A stretch of 64,000 bases of DNA, from contig NZ_QKSM01000006.1 in the NCBI RefSeq assembly GCF_003234185.1, positions 93,931-157,930 of the forward strand, given 5' to 3'. The stretch is from Curtobacterium sp. MCSS17_008. Lineage in GTDB: Bacteria > Actinomycetota > Actinomycetes > Actinomycetales > Microbacteriaceae. The first letter of the stretch is position 1. Each line of letters starts with the position of its first letter. Below are positions 18,461 through 27,035 of this stretch, one piece after another. The translations under genes were made by a program, and so were the position numbers. Below the pieces are notes generated by a model. It was not told the DNA's origin, did no database searches, and saw nothing but the letters and a program-made list of their open reading frames with translations.

Positions 18461-20121
18461 CCGCCGTGTCGTCGCCGGGCGCGGCGGGCGTCGCCTTCCG
18501 TGACTGGGGGTGGCGCTACGCCGGGCGGGACGCCTGGGCGGTCCGGGGGCTGGACCTCGTCGTCGAGCCGGGGGAGCGGGTCGCGGTCGTCGGTCCCTCG
18601 GGAGCCGGCAAGTCGACGGTGCTCCGGGCGGTCGCGGCAGTCCTGGCCGACGAGCCCGACCCCGACGACGACACCGCAGCGGCCGTGCAGGGCTCGGTCC
18701 TGGTCGACGGTGCCGACCCCCGCGCGGTCCGCGGGCGCGTCGGCCTCGTCATGCAGGACCCGGAGGCCCACACGGTGATGTCGCGGATCGGGGACGACGT
18801 GGCGTTCGGCTGCGAGAACACGGGTGTCCCGCGCGAACGCATCTGGGACCGCGTCCGGTACGCGCTCGGCGTCGTGGGGCTCGACCTGCCGCTCGACCGC
18901 TCCACGAGCCGGCTCTCCGGCGGGCAGCGGCAGCGCCTGGCGCTCGCGGGGGTGCTCGCGATGCGGCCGGGTGTGCTGGTGCTCGACGAACCCTGCGCGA
19001 ACCTCGACCCCGACGGGGTCCACCAGGTGCGCGACGCCGTCCGTGCCCTGCTCGACGACACCGGGGCGACCATGCTCGTGGTCGAACACCGCATCGGCAC
19101 GTGGCTCGACCTGGTCGACCGGCTCGTGCTGCTGGAGCCCGGCGGCGGAGTGGTCGCGGACGGCCCGCCGGCGGTGGTGCTCGCCGAGCACGGTGCCGCG
19201 TTGACGGCAGCGGGCGTCTGGGTGCCCGGAGCGGAGCCCGCACGGGGGTCCTCCCGGGGCGCCGCTGCACGACGGCCGCTCGCGTCGCCCGGTCGAGCGG
19301 GCGGAACCGCACCGGCGGACGGCGGGTCCGAGCGCGGGATCCGCCCGCTCGCCGCGGAGACGGAGGCGCGCACCGGCGGGGGCGCGGCGGTCGGAGCGGG
19401 TGCGGTGTTGCTCGAGGCACGTCGACTCGCGACCGCACGAGGGGGCGTCCTCGGCCGAGGCACGGCGCAGCGGGTGGGGAGCGGCATCGACCTCGAGGTC
19501 CGAGCCGGACGGGTCCTCGCCGTCACCGGGCCGAACGGCGTCGGCAAGTCGACGCTCGGGCTCACCCTGGCCGGGCTGCTGCGTCCGGCGGGCGGTGCGC
19601 TCCGGGCGACACCGGACCTCGCCGGGGACGCGGGCGACGCCCCGGTCCGGTGGACGAGCCGACAGCTCGCGTCACGGATCGGCACCGTCTTCCAGGACCC
19701 CGAGCACCAGTTCGTCGCTCGTTCCGTCCGCGAGGAACTCGCCGTCGGACCCCGCGCACTCGGTGTCCCGGACGCCGACGACCGCGTCGACGAGCTCCTC
19801 GACGCCTTCGGGTTGCGGCACCTCGCCGACGCCAACCCCTTCACGCTGTCCGGCGGCGAGCAGCGGCGGCTCGCGATCGGCACGGTCGTGGCCACACGGC
19901 CGCCCGTCGTCGTGCTCGACGAACCGACCTCCGGGCAGGACCGTGCCACCTGGCAGGCCGTCGTCGACCGACTCGGGTCGCTGGCGGACGCCGGGACCGC
20001 GATCGTCGCCGTCACACACGACCGCGACCTGGTGCGTGCCCTCGACGCCGACGAGGTCGTGCTCGCCGCCGACGGGGTGCGGGCCGTCCTGCCGGGACCA
20101 CCAGAGGAGGTCGCGCGGTGA
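18457..20121 (+). CDS. ykoD: ECF transporter double ATPase (YkoD-like)
   Basis: 554 residues from GTG 18457. There are two ABC ATPase domains in one chain. The first has GPSGAGKST at 46-54, LSGGQRQR and VLDEP; the second has GPNGVGKST near 358, LSGGEQRR and VLDEPTSGQD. It powers thiamine or HMP import with YkoE and YkoC. The linker of about 60 residues contains an in-frame family-B palindrome (nt 19294-19351) encoding an Arg/Gly/Pro-rich stretch. It is coupled to both neighbours by GTGA overlaps. Confidence 0.94.
   Translation: MTAVSSPGAAGVAFRDWGWRYAGRDAWAVRGLDLVVEPGERVAVVGPSGAGKSTVLRAVAAVLADEPDPDDDTAAAVQGSVLVDGADPRAVRGRVGLVMQDPEAHTVMSRIGDDVAFGCENTGVPRERIWDRVRYALGVVGLDLPLDRSTSRLSGGQRQRLALAGVLAMRPGVLVLDEPCANLDPDGVHQVRDAVRALLDDTGATMLVVEHRIGTWLDLVDRLVLLEPGGGVVADGPPAVVLAEHGAALTAAGVWVPGAEPARGSSRGAAARRPLASPGRAGGTAPADGGSERGIRPLAAETEARTGGGAAVGAGAVLLEARRLATARGGVLGRGTAQRVGSGIDLEVRAGRVLAVTGPNGVGKSTLGLTLAGLLRPAGGALRATPDLAGDAGDAPVRWTSRQLASRIGTVFQDPEHQFVARSVREELAVGPRALGVPDADDRVDELLDAFGLRHLADANPFTLSGGEQRRLAIGTVVATRPPVVVLDEPTSGQDRATWQAVVDRLGSLADAGTAIVAVTHDRDLVRALDADEVVLAADGVRAVLPGPPEEVAR
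19294..19351. repeat. Family-B hairpin element inside ykoD
   Basis: CGAGCGGGCGGAA (19294-19306) and ATCCGCCCGCTCG (19339-19351) form an inverted repeat like those in intergenic regions. Here it is translated, as part of the linker between the two ATPase domains. Confidence 0.75.
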
Positions 20122-20924
20122 CCGGCCCGACGGCGCGAGGGATGTCGGAGCCTCCGGTCGCGCCTGCCGTCCGGCCCGTCCGCGGGGTCCGTGGCGTGCA
20201 GCCGGTCGCGTCGATGCTCGGGGTGCTCGCGCTCGGGCTGTGCCTGGTGCTCAGCCTCGACGTGGTGTCCGCGGCCGTCGCGCTCGTGCTGGAGCTGCTG
20301 CTCCTGCCGCTGCTCCGGATCCCGGCGCGGACCCTGCTGCTGCGGACGTCGCCGGTGCTCGTCGCCGTACCGCTGACGGCGTTGAGCATCGCGCTGTACG
20401 GGCGGCCCTCCGGACGGGAGTGGTTCGACCTCGGGTTCGCGCACGTGACCGACGGGTCGCTCGTGCTCGCAGCGGCGACCGCGCTCCGCGTGCTCGCGGT
20501 GGGCGTGCCGGCCGTCGCGCTGTTCGTCCGGGTCGACCCGACGGACCTGGCGGACGGGCTGGCGCAGCTGCTCCGGCTTCCGGCGCGCTTCGTGCTCGGG
20601 GCGCTCGCGGCGGTGCGGATGACGACGCTGCTCGGGGAGGACTGGCGGCAGCTCGCGATGGCGAGACGGGCGCGGGGCGTGGCCGACCACGGCCGGATGC
20701 GCCGGGGCGCCTCGATGGCGTTCGCGCTGCTCGTGCTCGCGCTCCGACGCGCCACGACGCTCGCGGTCGCGATGGAGTCCCGGGGGTTCGGCGCACCCGG
20801 ACGACGGACGTGGGCACGGCAGGCGCGGTTCGCGGGGCCGGAATGGGCGATGGTCGCGGTGCTCGTCGGGATCGGCGTCGTGTCGATCGGGGTGGCGGTC
20901 GCCGCGGGGACCTGGCGTGCCTGA
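20118..20924 (+). CDS. ykoC: ECF transporter T component (YkoC-like)
   Basis: 268 residues from GTG 20118 (GTGA overlap). Several membrane helices are followed by a cytosolic coupling region carrying the two EcfT-type Ala-Arg-Gly motifs, ARRARG near 183 and ESRGFG near 220, which contact the ATPase. It completes the YkoEDC module. The 3' end overlaps the next gene by 8 bp. Confidence 0.9.
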   Translation: MTGPTARGMSEPPVAPAVRPVRGVRGVQPVASMLGVLALGLCLVLSLDVVSAAVALVLELLLLPLLRIPARTLLLRTSPVLVAVPLTALSIALYGRPSGREWFDLGFAHVTDGSLVLAAATALRVLAVGVPAVALFVRVDPTDLADGLAQLLRLPARFVLGALAAVRMTTLLGEDWRQLAMARRARGVADHGRMRRGASMAFALLVLALRRATTLAVAMESRGFGAPGRRTWARQARFAGPEWAMVAVLVGIGVVSIGVAVAAGTWRA

Positions 20925-21453
20925 GCCCGACGCGGAGCTCGTGCACGGCCTGGCGGCTGCTGCAGCCGGGGCAGCCGCGGCGACCGGACGGCGTCCCGTG
21001 GTGCTCGTCGACGGTCGGTCGGGCACGGGGAAGACCACGCTCGGCAACGCCCTGGCGGCGCGGCTCGACGCACAGGTGGTGCACCTCGACGACGTCTACC
21101 CGGGGTGGGACGGGCTCCGGGCCGCGGCGGACGCGGTGGTGTCCGACGTGCTCGGGCCGTCCTCGGGGTACCGGCGGTGGGACTGGACGGTCTCGGAGCC
21201 GGCGGCGTGGACGCCGGTCGACCCGGACGCGCCGCTCGTGGTCGAGGGGTGCGGGGCGCTGTCGCGGGCATCGGCGCCGCTGGCGACGCTCCGGGTCTGG
21301 CTCGAGGCGGACGACGACGTGCGGTGGGACCGTGCGATCGGGCGGGACGGCGAGGTGTTCGCGCGCGAGTGGGAACGCTGGGCGGCGCAGGAGGCGGCGT
21401 TCATGGCGGCGGAGGGACCGGCGGCGCTCGCGGACGTGGTCGTCCGGACCTAG
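20917..21453 (+). CDS. P-loop kinase-like protein
   Basis: 178 residues with Walker A GRSGTGKTT at 33-41, VVHLDDVYPGWDG (a uridine-kinase-like lid and base segment) and LVVEGCGALS. The fold is that of small-molecule or nucleoside kinases. The 8-bp overlap with ykoC places it in the thiamine/HMP transport operon, so phosphorylation of an imported pyrimidine or vitamin is a tempting idea. That is context inference only; similar genes occur alone in other actinobacteria. Confidence 0.75.
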   Translation: MPEPDAELVHGLAAAAAGAAAATGRRPVVLVDGRSGTGKTTLGNALAARLDAQVVHLDDVYPGWDGLRAAADAVVSDVLGPSSGYRRWDWTVSEPAAWTPVDPDAPLVVEGCGALSRASAPLATLRVWLEADDDVRWDRAIGRDGEVFAREWERWAAQEAAFMAAEGPAALADVVVRT

Positions 21454-21538
21454 GGCAGGACGGGCAGGGAGCGGGCCGGCGCGTGTGCGTGCCGTCCCCG
21501 TCCCCGTGCGGGTGCGCGCCGCGCTGACTCGCGCACCG

Positions 21539-21586
21539 CGCTGGCCTGAGCGCTGCGCTGGCCCGAGCGCTGCGCTGGCCTGCGCG
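21539..21586. repeat. 17-bp tandem repeat
   Basis: Two full units and one partial unit of CGCTGGCCTGAGCGCTG, in the 150-bp gap between the convergent kinase-like and transporter genes. Confidence 0.7.
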
Positions 21587-21603
21587 CCCGCAGCCCGTGC
21601 AGC

Positions 21604-23004
21604 TCACCCGCGGGGTGCCGCCGCGTCCCCACCGGCAGCGGCACCGGTACCGGCACCGGCTCCACCCGCCCGTGCCCGCCGCGTCGCTCCCGCCGGGTCG
21701 ACCGCGAACACCGCCGCGACGATCGAGAGCACGGCGTACACCCCGATGTAGGCGCACAGGATCCACGGCGAGCCCCCGCCGAGCTCGACGAACACCGCCG
21801 CGAGCAACGGCGTCAGCCCCACGGAGAAGATCGACCCGATCTGGTACCCGAGGCTCATCCCCGAGTACCGCCGTCCGGTCGGGAACTGCTCCGCGAACCA
21901 CGCCGCCTGCGGCCCGTAGATGCTGTCGTGGAACACGCACATCCCGACGAGTGCGACGAGGGGCAGCAGCACCAGCGGCCCGGCGTCGAGGAACGCGAAG
22001 AACGGCCAGACCAGCACCCCGATCCCGACCGCCGACCAGATCGTCAGCACGCGCCGCCCGACCCGGTCGGACAACCAGCCCCAGAACGGCGTCGACACGA
22101 GCGACACCGCCGAGATCACCAGCACTGCCTGCAGTCCGGCGGCGGACCCCTCCTCGCCGCGCTTCGCGCCGAGGTACGTCAGCGAGTACGTCGTGAGGAT
22201 CGAGTAGAGCGCCGGCTGCACGAGTCGCAGCCCGGCGGTCACGAGGATCGAGCGCGGGTGCCGCCGGATCGCCTGCCACACCGGGAAGCGCTCGACCCCG
22301 CCGGACGCGCGCAGCTCCTGGAACACCGGCGCGTCCTGCACCCCGAGGCGGATCACGAGGCCGACCGCGACGATCACCGCGGAGAACAGGAACGGCAGCC
22401 GCCAGCCCCACGCCAGGAACGCCTCGTTGCCGAGCAGCGTCCGCACCAGCGTGAAGACACCGGTGGCGAGGAGCATGCCACCCGCCGAGCCCATCTGCGT
22501 GAACGCGCCGAACAGCCCGCGGTGCCGCTCGGGCGCGTGCTCGACCGACAGCAGCGCCGACCCGCCCCACTCCGCCCCGGCAGCCACGCCCTGGAGCAGC
22601 CGCAGGACCACGAGCGCGACGACCGCCCAGACGCCGACGGTGGCCGCCGACGGGATCACGCCGATGAGCGTCGAGGCGACACCCATGAGCACGAGCGACG
22701 CGACGAGCAGCTTCTTCCGCCCGATCCGGTCGCCGAGGTGCCCGGCCACGATGCCGCCGAGCGGCCGCGCCACGAATCCGACGCCGTAGGTCGCGAACGA
22801 CGCGATAACGCCGACGGCGGGGGTCACCGACGGGAAGAAGGTCGGCGCGAACACCAGCGCGGAGGCCGTCGCGTACAGGTAGAAGTCGTAGTACTCGACG
22901 GTCGTCCCGACGAACGACGCAAGGGCGACGCGACGTCGGGTCGCGGTGGTCGAGGGGGCGACGGGACGGTCGGGAGGCGCGGCGACGGTGGTCGGGATCG
23001 GCAT
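21604..23004 (-). CDS. MFS transporter, metabolite:H+ symporter type
   Basis: 466 residues, about 12 membrane helices. VALASFVGTTVEYYDFYLYATASALVF and FGDRIGRKK-like GHLGDRIGRKKLL are typical of the MHS branch (proline/betaine, shikimate and aromatic-acid symporters). GLLQGVAAGAEWGGS-like LLQGVAAGAEWGGSAL also matches. The C-terminal 25 residues are a Gly/Ala repeat tail. It is divergent from the monooxygenase gene with 93 bp between the starts, which suggests joint use: import of a substrate, then oxidation. Confidence 0.9.
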   Translation of the reverse strand: MPIPTTVAAPPDRPVAPSTTATRRRVALASFVGTTVEYYDFYLYATASALVFAPTFFPSVTPAVGVIASFATYGVGFVARPLGGIVAGHLGDRIGRKKLLVASLVLMGVASTLIGVIPSAATVGVWAVVALVVLRLLQGVAAGAEWGGSALLSVEHAPERHRGLFGAFTQMGSAGGMLLATGVFTLVRTLLGNEAFLAWGWRLPFLFSAVIVAVGLVIRLGVQDAPVFQELRASGGVERFPVWQAIRRHPRSILVTAGLRLVQPALYSILTTYSLTYLGAKRGEEGSAAGLQAVLVISAVSLVSTPFWGWLSDRVGRRVLTIWSAVGIGVLVWPFFAFLDAGPLVLLPLVALVGMCVFHDSIYGPQAAWFAEQFPTGRRYSGMSLGYQIGSIFSVGLTPLLAAVFVELGGGSPWILCAYIGVYAVLSIVAAVFAVDPAGATRRARAGGAGAGTGAAAGGDAAAPRG

Positions 23005-23106
23005 GCCTCAGGAGCATGGTCGCGTCCCGGCTCCGGCGGAACACCGCCCGTAACGCGAGGTCACGTCACTGCCGTCGACCCGCCGACCCTGGACACCATG
23101 GGACGC

Positions 23107-24534
23107 ATGAGCGATGTACCGAACCGTCCGCTGCGCTTCGCGGCCTTCGTCATGAACACGACGTCGCACATCCAACACGGCCTCTGGCGGCACCCCGACG
23201 CCCGGCAGACCGACTTCGACGACGTCACGCTCTGGACCGACCTCGCCCGCACGCTCGAGCGCGGGAAGTTCGACGCGATGTTCTTCGCGGACGTCGTCGG
23301 CACGTACGGCCCCGCCCGTGGCGACTACTCGACGAACCTCCGCGAGGGACTGCAGATCCCCTCGAACGACCCGTCCGTCCTGCTGTCGGCGCTCGCCGTG
23401 TCCACCGAACACCTCGGCCTGGCCTTCACCTCGAGCGTCATCCAGGCGCACCCCTTCGACTTCGCCCGCAAGGTCTCCACGCTCGACCACATCACCCGCG
23501 GTCGCATCGGCTGGAACGTCGTCACGAGCGCCCTCGACAGTGCCGCCCGGAACTTCGGCGCCGACCGGCTCGAGGAGCACGACGAGCGCTACGCCTGGGC
23601 CGAGGAGTACCTCGAGGTCTGCGCCAAGCTCTGGGAGGGGTCGTGGGAGGACGGCGCCGTCCTCAAGGACCCGGTGCGCGGGTACGCCGACCCGACGAAG
23701 GTGCACCGCATCGACCACCACGGGAAGCGGTACGACGTGCAGGGACCCCACCTGTCCGCCCCGTCGCCGCAGCGCACGCCCGTGCTGTTCCAGGCCGGGT
23801 CCTCGCCCGCCGGTCGGGCGTTCGCCGCGCGGAACGCCGAGGCGCAGTTCATCCTCACCTCCAACCGCGACGCCACGGAGCAGCTCATCCGCGAGACCCG
23901 CGACCTCGCTGCCGCCGCCGGCCGACGCCGTGAGGACATCGCGTTCTTCCTCGGGCTGACCTTCGTCACGGGCTCCACCGAGGCCGAGGCGAAGGCGAAG
24001 GAGGCGGAGATCGACGAGTACCTGGCAGCCGACGGGTTCCTCGTGCACTCGAACCTCGGCTTCGATCCGGACTCCGGCGAACCGCTCGACCCCGCGACGC
24101 CGCTGTCCGAGGTCCGGACCCAGGCGGGGCAGTCGCACCTGCAGTGGCTCCGCGAGGCCGCCGGTGACCGCGAGCGGACCATCGCCGACCTCGCCCGGTT
24201 GTCCGCCAAGCTGCGCGCCCGGGTCGTCGGGACGCCCGAGCAGATCGCCGACGAGCTCGCCGACTGGCAGCGGGTGGGCGTCGACGGCGTCAACGTCATC
24301 AACTGGACGCTGCCAGGCTCGTACGAGGAGTTCGTCGACCACATCGCACCCACCCTGCAGGAGCGCGGGCTCATGCAGTCCGAGTACCGGGAGGGCACGT
24401 TGCGCGAGAAGCTGTTCGGTCACGCGCAGCTACCGGACTCGCACCCGGCCAGGCGCTGGCGCGGGGCCTTCACCGGTGGCGCGAGCGCGACCAGCGCGGT
24501 CGACGCCCGCGATGCCGTGGAGGTGACCGCGTGA
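23107..24534 (+). CDS. FMN-dependent monooxygenase (NtaA/SnaA/DszA family)
   Basis: 475 residues from ATG 23107; an in-frame ATG at 23098 is the alternative, and neither has a strong ribosome site. FAAFVMNTTSHIQHGLWRHP, FFADVVGTYGP, TLDHITRGRIGWNVVTS and PVLFQAGSSPAGRAFAARNAE are family hallmarks. It is a flavin-dependent luciferase-like barrel that oxidises small organosulfur compounds or chelates using FMNH2 from a partner reductase. It is coupled (GTGA) to an acyl-CoA-dehydrogenase-like flavoprotein. No flavin reductase gene is adjacent. Confidence 0.9.
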   Translation: MSDVPNRPLRFAAFVMNTTSHIQHGLWRHPDARQTDFDDVTLWTDLARTLERGKFDAMFFADVVGTYGPARGDYSTNLREGLQIPSNDPSVLLSALAVSTEHLGLAFTSSVIQAHPFDFARKVSTLDHITRGRIGWNVVTSALDSAARNFGADRLEEHDERYAWAEEYLEVCAKLWEGSWEDGAVLKDPVRGYADPTKVHRIDHHGKRYDVQGPHLSAPSPQRTPVLFQAGSSPAGRAFAARNAEAQFILTSNRDATEQLIRETRDLAAAAGRRREDIAFFLGLTFVTGSTEAEAKAKEAEIDEYLAADGFLVHSNLGFDPDSGEPLDPATPLSEVRTQAGQSHLQWLREAAGDRERTIADLARLSAKLRARVVGTPEQIADELADWQRVGVDGVNVINWTLPGSYEEFVDHIAPTLQERGLMQSEYREGTLREKLFGHAQLPDSHPARRWRGAFTGGASATSAVDARDAVEVTA

Positions 24535-25811
24535 CGGACGCGACGACGACGGTCGGGGCCGGGCCGAGCCTCCAGGCCGGGTCGACGGGGGACCGCCTGG
24601 CCGCGCTGCGGGAGCGCTTCGCGCCGGTCGTCGAGCGCATCCGTCAGGGGGCCGTCGCCCGCGAGCTGGCGTCCGGCGCCCCGGGGGAGCGGGAGCTGCC
24701 GCACGCCGAGGTGCGCGCGCTGGCGGAGGCGGGCTTCGGCCGGCTGCGCGTCCCGGCGGACCGCGGCGGCTTCGGTGTGACGCTGGTGGAGCTGGCGCAC
24801 CTCGTGGCGGACCTGGCGGCGGCGGACTCGAACATCGCGCACCTGTGGCGGGGGCACTTCGGGTACACCGAGCTCGTGCTGCTCCGACCCGAGTCGCCGG
24901 CTCGCGACGAGTGGCTGCAGCGGATCGTCGCCGGGGCGATCGTGGGGAACGCGACCTCGGAGCGGACCGGCACGACGCTCGCCGACATCTCGACGACCGT
25001 CGCTCCGGACGCCGACGGCACCTGGCGGCTCGACGGACGGAAGTTCTACTCGACCGGCACGCTCTACGCCGACTGGATCTACCTGGCGGCGGACCGGGAC
25101 GGCGAGCGCGTGACGTTCGCGGTGCCCACCGATGCCCCGGGCGTGACCGGCATCGACGACTGGGACGGCTTCGGACAGCGGCTCACCGCCTCCGGCACGA
25201 CCGTCTTCTCCGGCGTCGCGGTCGACGAGTCGGTGATCTCGGCGTACCGGGACGCCCCGCTGTCGCACATCCAGGCCTTCTACCAGCTGTACCTGCTCGC
25301 GGTCCTCGCCGGGATCGGGCAGGCCGTCGTCGACGATGCCGTGGCGTTCGTCCGGCCGCGCACCCGCACGTACATCCACGCGAACGCGCCGACCCCGGGG
25401 GAGGACCCACAGGTGCTCGCGGTCCTCGGTCGGCTGTCGGCGGGGGCGTTCACCGCGCGCTCGCTCGTCGTCGCGGCGGCTGGTCTGCTCGACGGGGTCG
25501 TGGCGACGAACGAGCCGGGGGTGGGCGTGGACCACGCGCTGCTCGACGCGGCCGAGAACGCGGTCTACCAGGCGCAGGTCGAGGTCGGGCCGCGGGTGCT
25601 GCGGGCGTGCTCCGACCTGTTCGAGGTCGGCGGGGCCTCGGCGGCGGACCGGACCCGGGCACTCGACCGGCACTGGCGGAACGCGCGGGTCGTCGCGTCG
25701 CACAACCCGGCCGTGTACAAGGAGCGGCTCGTGGGGGAGTACCTGCTGCACGGGCGGGGGCCGGTGGACGCGTGGGAGCGGTACCACGAGGTGGGACCGA
25801 CGCGGTTCTGA
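24531..25811 (+). CDS. Acyl-CoA dehydrogenase-like flavoprotein (SfnB/DszC type)
   Basis: 426 residues from GTG 24531. It has the acyl-CoA dehydrogenase fold: an N-terminal helical part, a middle segment with TSERTGTTLADISTTV and WRLDGRKFYSTG, and a C-terminal helical bundle ending VYKERLVGEYLLHGRGP. Members of this branch beside DszA-like enzymes (SfnB, DszC) are flavin monooxygenases rather than dehydrogenases, active in sulfur scavenging or desulfurisation. The 4-bp overlap with the monooxygenase gene implies joint action. The exact substrate is open. Confidence 0.85.
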   Translation: MTDATTTVGAGPSLQAGSTGDRLAALRERFAPVVERIRQGAVARELASGAPGERELPHAEVRALAEAGFGRLRVPADRGGFGVTLVELAHLVADLAAADSNIAHLWRGHFGYTELVLLRPESPARDEWLQRIVAGAIVGNATSERTGTTLADISTTVAPDADGTWRLDGRKFYSTGTLYADWIYLAADRDGERVTFAVPTDAPGVTGIDDWDGFGQRLTASGTTVFSGVAVDESVISAYRDAPLSHIQAFYQLYLLAVLAGIGQAVVDDAVAFVRPRTRTYIHANAPTPGEDPQVLAVLGRLSAGAFTARSLVVAAAGLLDGVVATNEPGVGVDHALLDAAENAVYQAQVEVGPRVLRACSDLFEVGGASAADRTRALDRHWRNARVVASHNPAVYKERLVGEYLLHGRGPVDAWERYHEVGPTRF

Positions 25812-25812
25812 A

Positions 25813-26157
25813 CTACGCCCAGCCGAGCTCGTGGAGTCGCTCGTCGTCGATCCCGTAGAAGTGCCCGATCTCGTGGACGAGCGTCGTGTGCACCTCGTCC
25901 CTGAGCTCGTCGACGGTGTCGCACTCCTCGAGGTGCTGCTTCCGGAACACCACGATCCGGTCCGGGAGCTCGCCGAACCCGTACTGCCCGCGCTCGGTCG
26001 CCGCGACTCCGTCGTACACGCCGAACAGGTCGGAGCCGTCCTCGGGCTCGTCCTCGACGACGAACACGACGTTGTCGAGCCCGTCGACCATCTCGTCGGG
26101 CAGGCGGTCGAGTTCGTCGGTCACGAGCTGCTCGAACTCGTCGGCGGACATCTCCAT
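25813..26157 (-). CDS. Zincin-like metallopeptidase family protein
   Basis: About 114 residues; GTG 26160 is an alternative start. VHEIGHFYGIDDERL holds the HExxH zinc site, with the third ligand expected in the GIDD segment. DELDRLPDEMVDGLDNVVFVVED is the typical N-terminal half of the small metallopeptidase family (PF06262). Its role is poorly known. It converges with the acyl-CoA-dehydrogenase-like gene with 1 bp between stops. Confidence 0.9.
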   Translation of the reverse strand: MEMSADEFEQLVTDELDRLPDEMVDGLDNVVFVVEDEPEDGSDLFGVYDGVAATERGQYGFGELPDRIVVFRKQHLEECDTVDELRDEVHTTLVHEIGHFYGIDDERLHELGWA

Positions 26158-26196
26158 CACGGAGTCGATCGTCGCAGACCAACCTGGCGGAACGAC

Positions 26197-26226
26197 GAAG
26201 GCCCCGTCCTCTCGGACGGGGCCTTC
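26197..26226 (-). terminator. Terminator after tRNA-His
   Basis: A 13-bp perfect stem (26197-26209 with 26214-26226) and loop TCTC, 20 bp downstream of tRNA-His on the minus strand. Confidence 0.8.
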
Positions 26227-26248
26227 CGCTGACCTTCGTCAGCACTGG

Positions 26249-26321
26249 GGTGAGTAACGGGTCTCGAACCCGCGACCTCCTAGACCACAACCAGGCGCTC
26301 TACCAACTGAGCTATACCCAC
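26249..26321 (-). tRNA. tRNA-His (anticodon GTG)
   Basis: A full cloverleaf can be drawn on the minus strand: acceptor GTGGGTA/TACTCAC, D-arm GCTC/GAGC, anticodon loop TTGTGGT and T-arm GCGGG/CCCGT. The discriminator is C73. An encoded CCA follows at 26246-26248, and a G at the -1 position (26322) pairs with C73, as expected for tRNA-His. Confidence 0.97.
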
Positions 26322-26396
26322 CACGTACACACCGGCGGACCAGCGCGACCACTCAATAGTAGTACATGCCGGAGGTCCCGCAGACCAGGCGTGTCG

Positions 26397-27035
26397 CTAC
26401 TCCGCCGCAGGCTGGGCGAGTCGTGGTTCCCACTGCTCGACGACCTGTGCGGCGACGGCGCGCACGTCCTCGGTCGTCGGGCCGGGCTCAGCGACGAAGC
26501 CCGCGCGGCGGTAGTACTCGAGCTCACGGATCGACTCGAGGATGTCCGCGAGGGCGCGGTGCCCGCCGTGCTTCTCCGGCGCGTTGAAGTACACGCGCGG
26601 GAACCAGCGACGGCAGAGCTCCTTGATGCTCGACACGTCGACGCTGCGGTAGTGCAGGTGCCCGTCGACCCGCGGCATGTACTTCGACAGGAACGCCCGG
26701 TCGGTGCCGATGGTGTTGCCCGCCAGGGGAGCGCTGCCCTCGGCCGGCACGTGCTGGAGGATGTACTCGAGCACCTGGTACTCGGCGTCGGCCAGGGAGA
26801 CGCCGTTCGGGATCTCCTCGAGCAGCCCCGAGGTCGTGTGCATGTTCGTCACGAACTCGTTCATGTTGTCGAGCGCCGACTGGTCGGGCTTGATGACGAT
26901 GTCGAACCCGGGGTGCACCGGGACGAGGTCGAAGTCCGTGACGACGACGGCCACCTCGACGAGCTCGTCGACCTCGAGGTCGAGGCCCGTCATCTCGCAG
27001 TCGATCCAGACGAGGCGGTCGTTCGCAGTTGCCAT
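26397..27035 (-). CDS. orn: Oligoribonuclease
   Basis: 212 residues. The DEDDh exonuclease motif I is [12 protein letters not shown] (Asp12, Glu14), with NMHTTSGL, and later [16 protein letters not shown] and HRALADI with the active-site His. It degrades 2-5-nt RNA fragments and linear pGpG. A frame extends far upstream, but ATG 27035 is the natural start. TAGGAT lies 7 nt before it (27043-27048, minus strand), which suggests a leaderless transcript. Confidence 0.96.
   Translation of the reverse strand: MATANDRLVWIDCEMTGLDLEVDELVEVAVVVTDFDLVPVHPGFDIVIKPDQSALDNMNEFVTNMHTTSGLLEEIPNGVSLADAEYQVLEYILQHVPAEGSAPLAGNTIGTDRAFLSKYMPRVDGHLHYRSVDVSSIKELCRRWFPRVYFNAPEKHGGHRALADILESIRELEYYRRAGFVAEPGPTTEDVRAVAAQVVEQWEPRLAQPAAE

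Noticed and set aside
21928..23106. A long open frame ahead of the FMN monooxygenase, giving an 868-residue fusion.
   Set aside because: It is the antisense of the MFS gene, with Arg/His/Asp-rich shadow composition.
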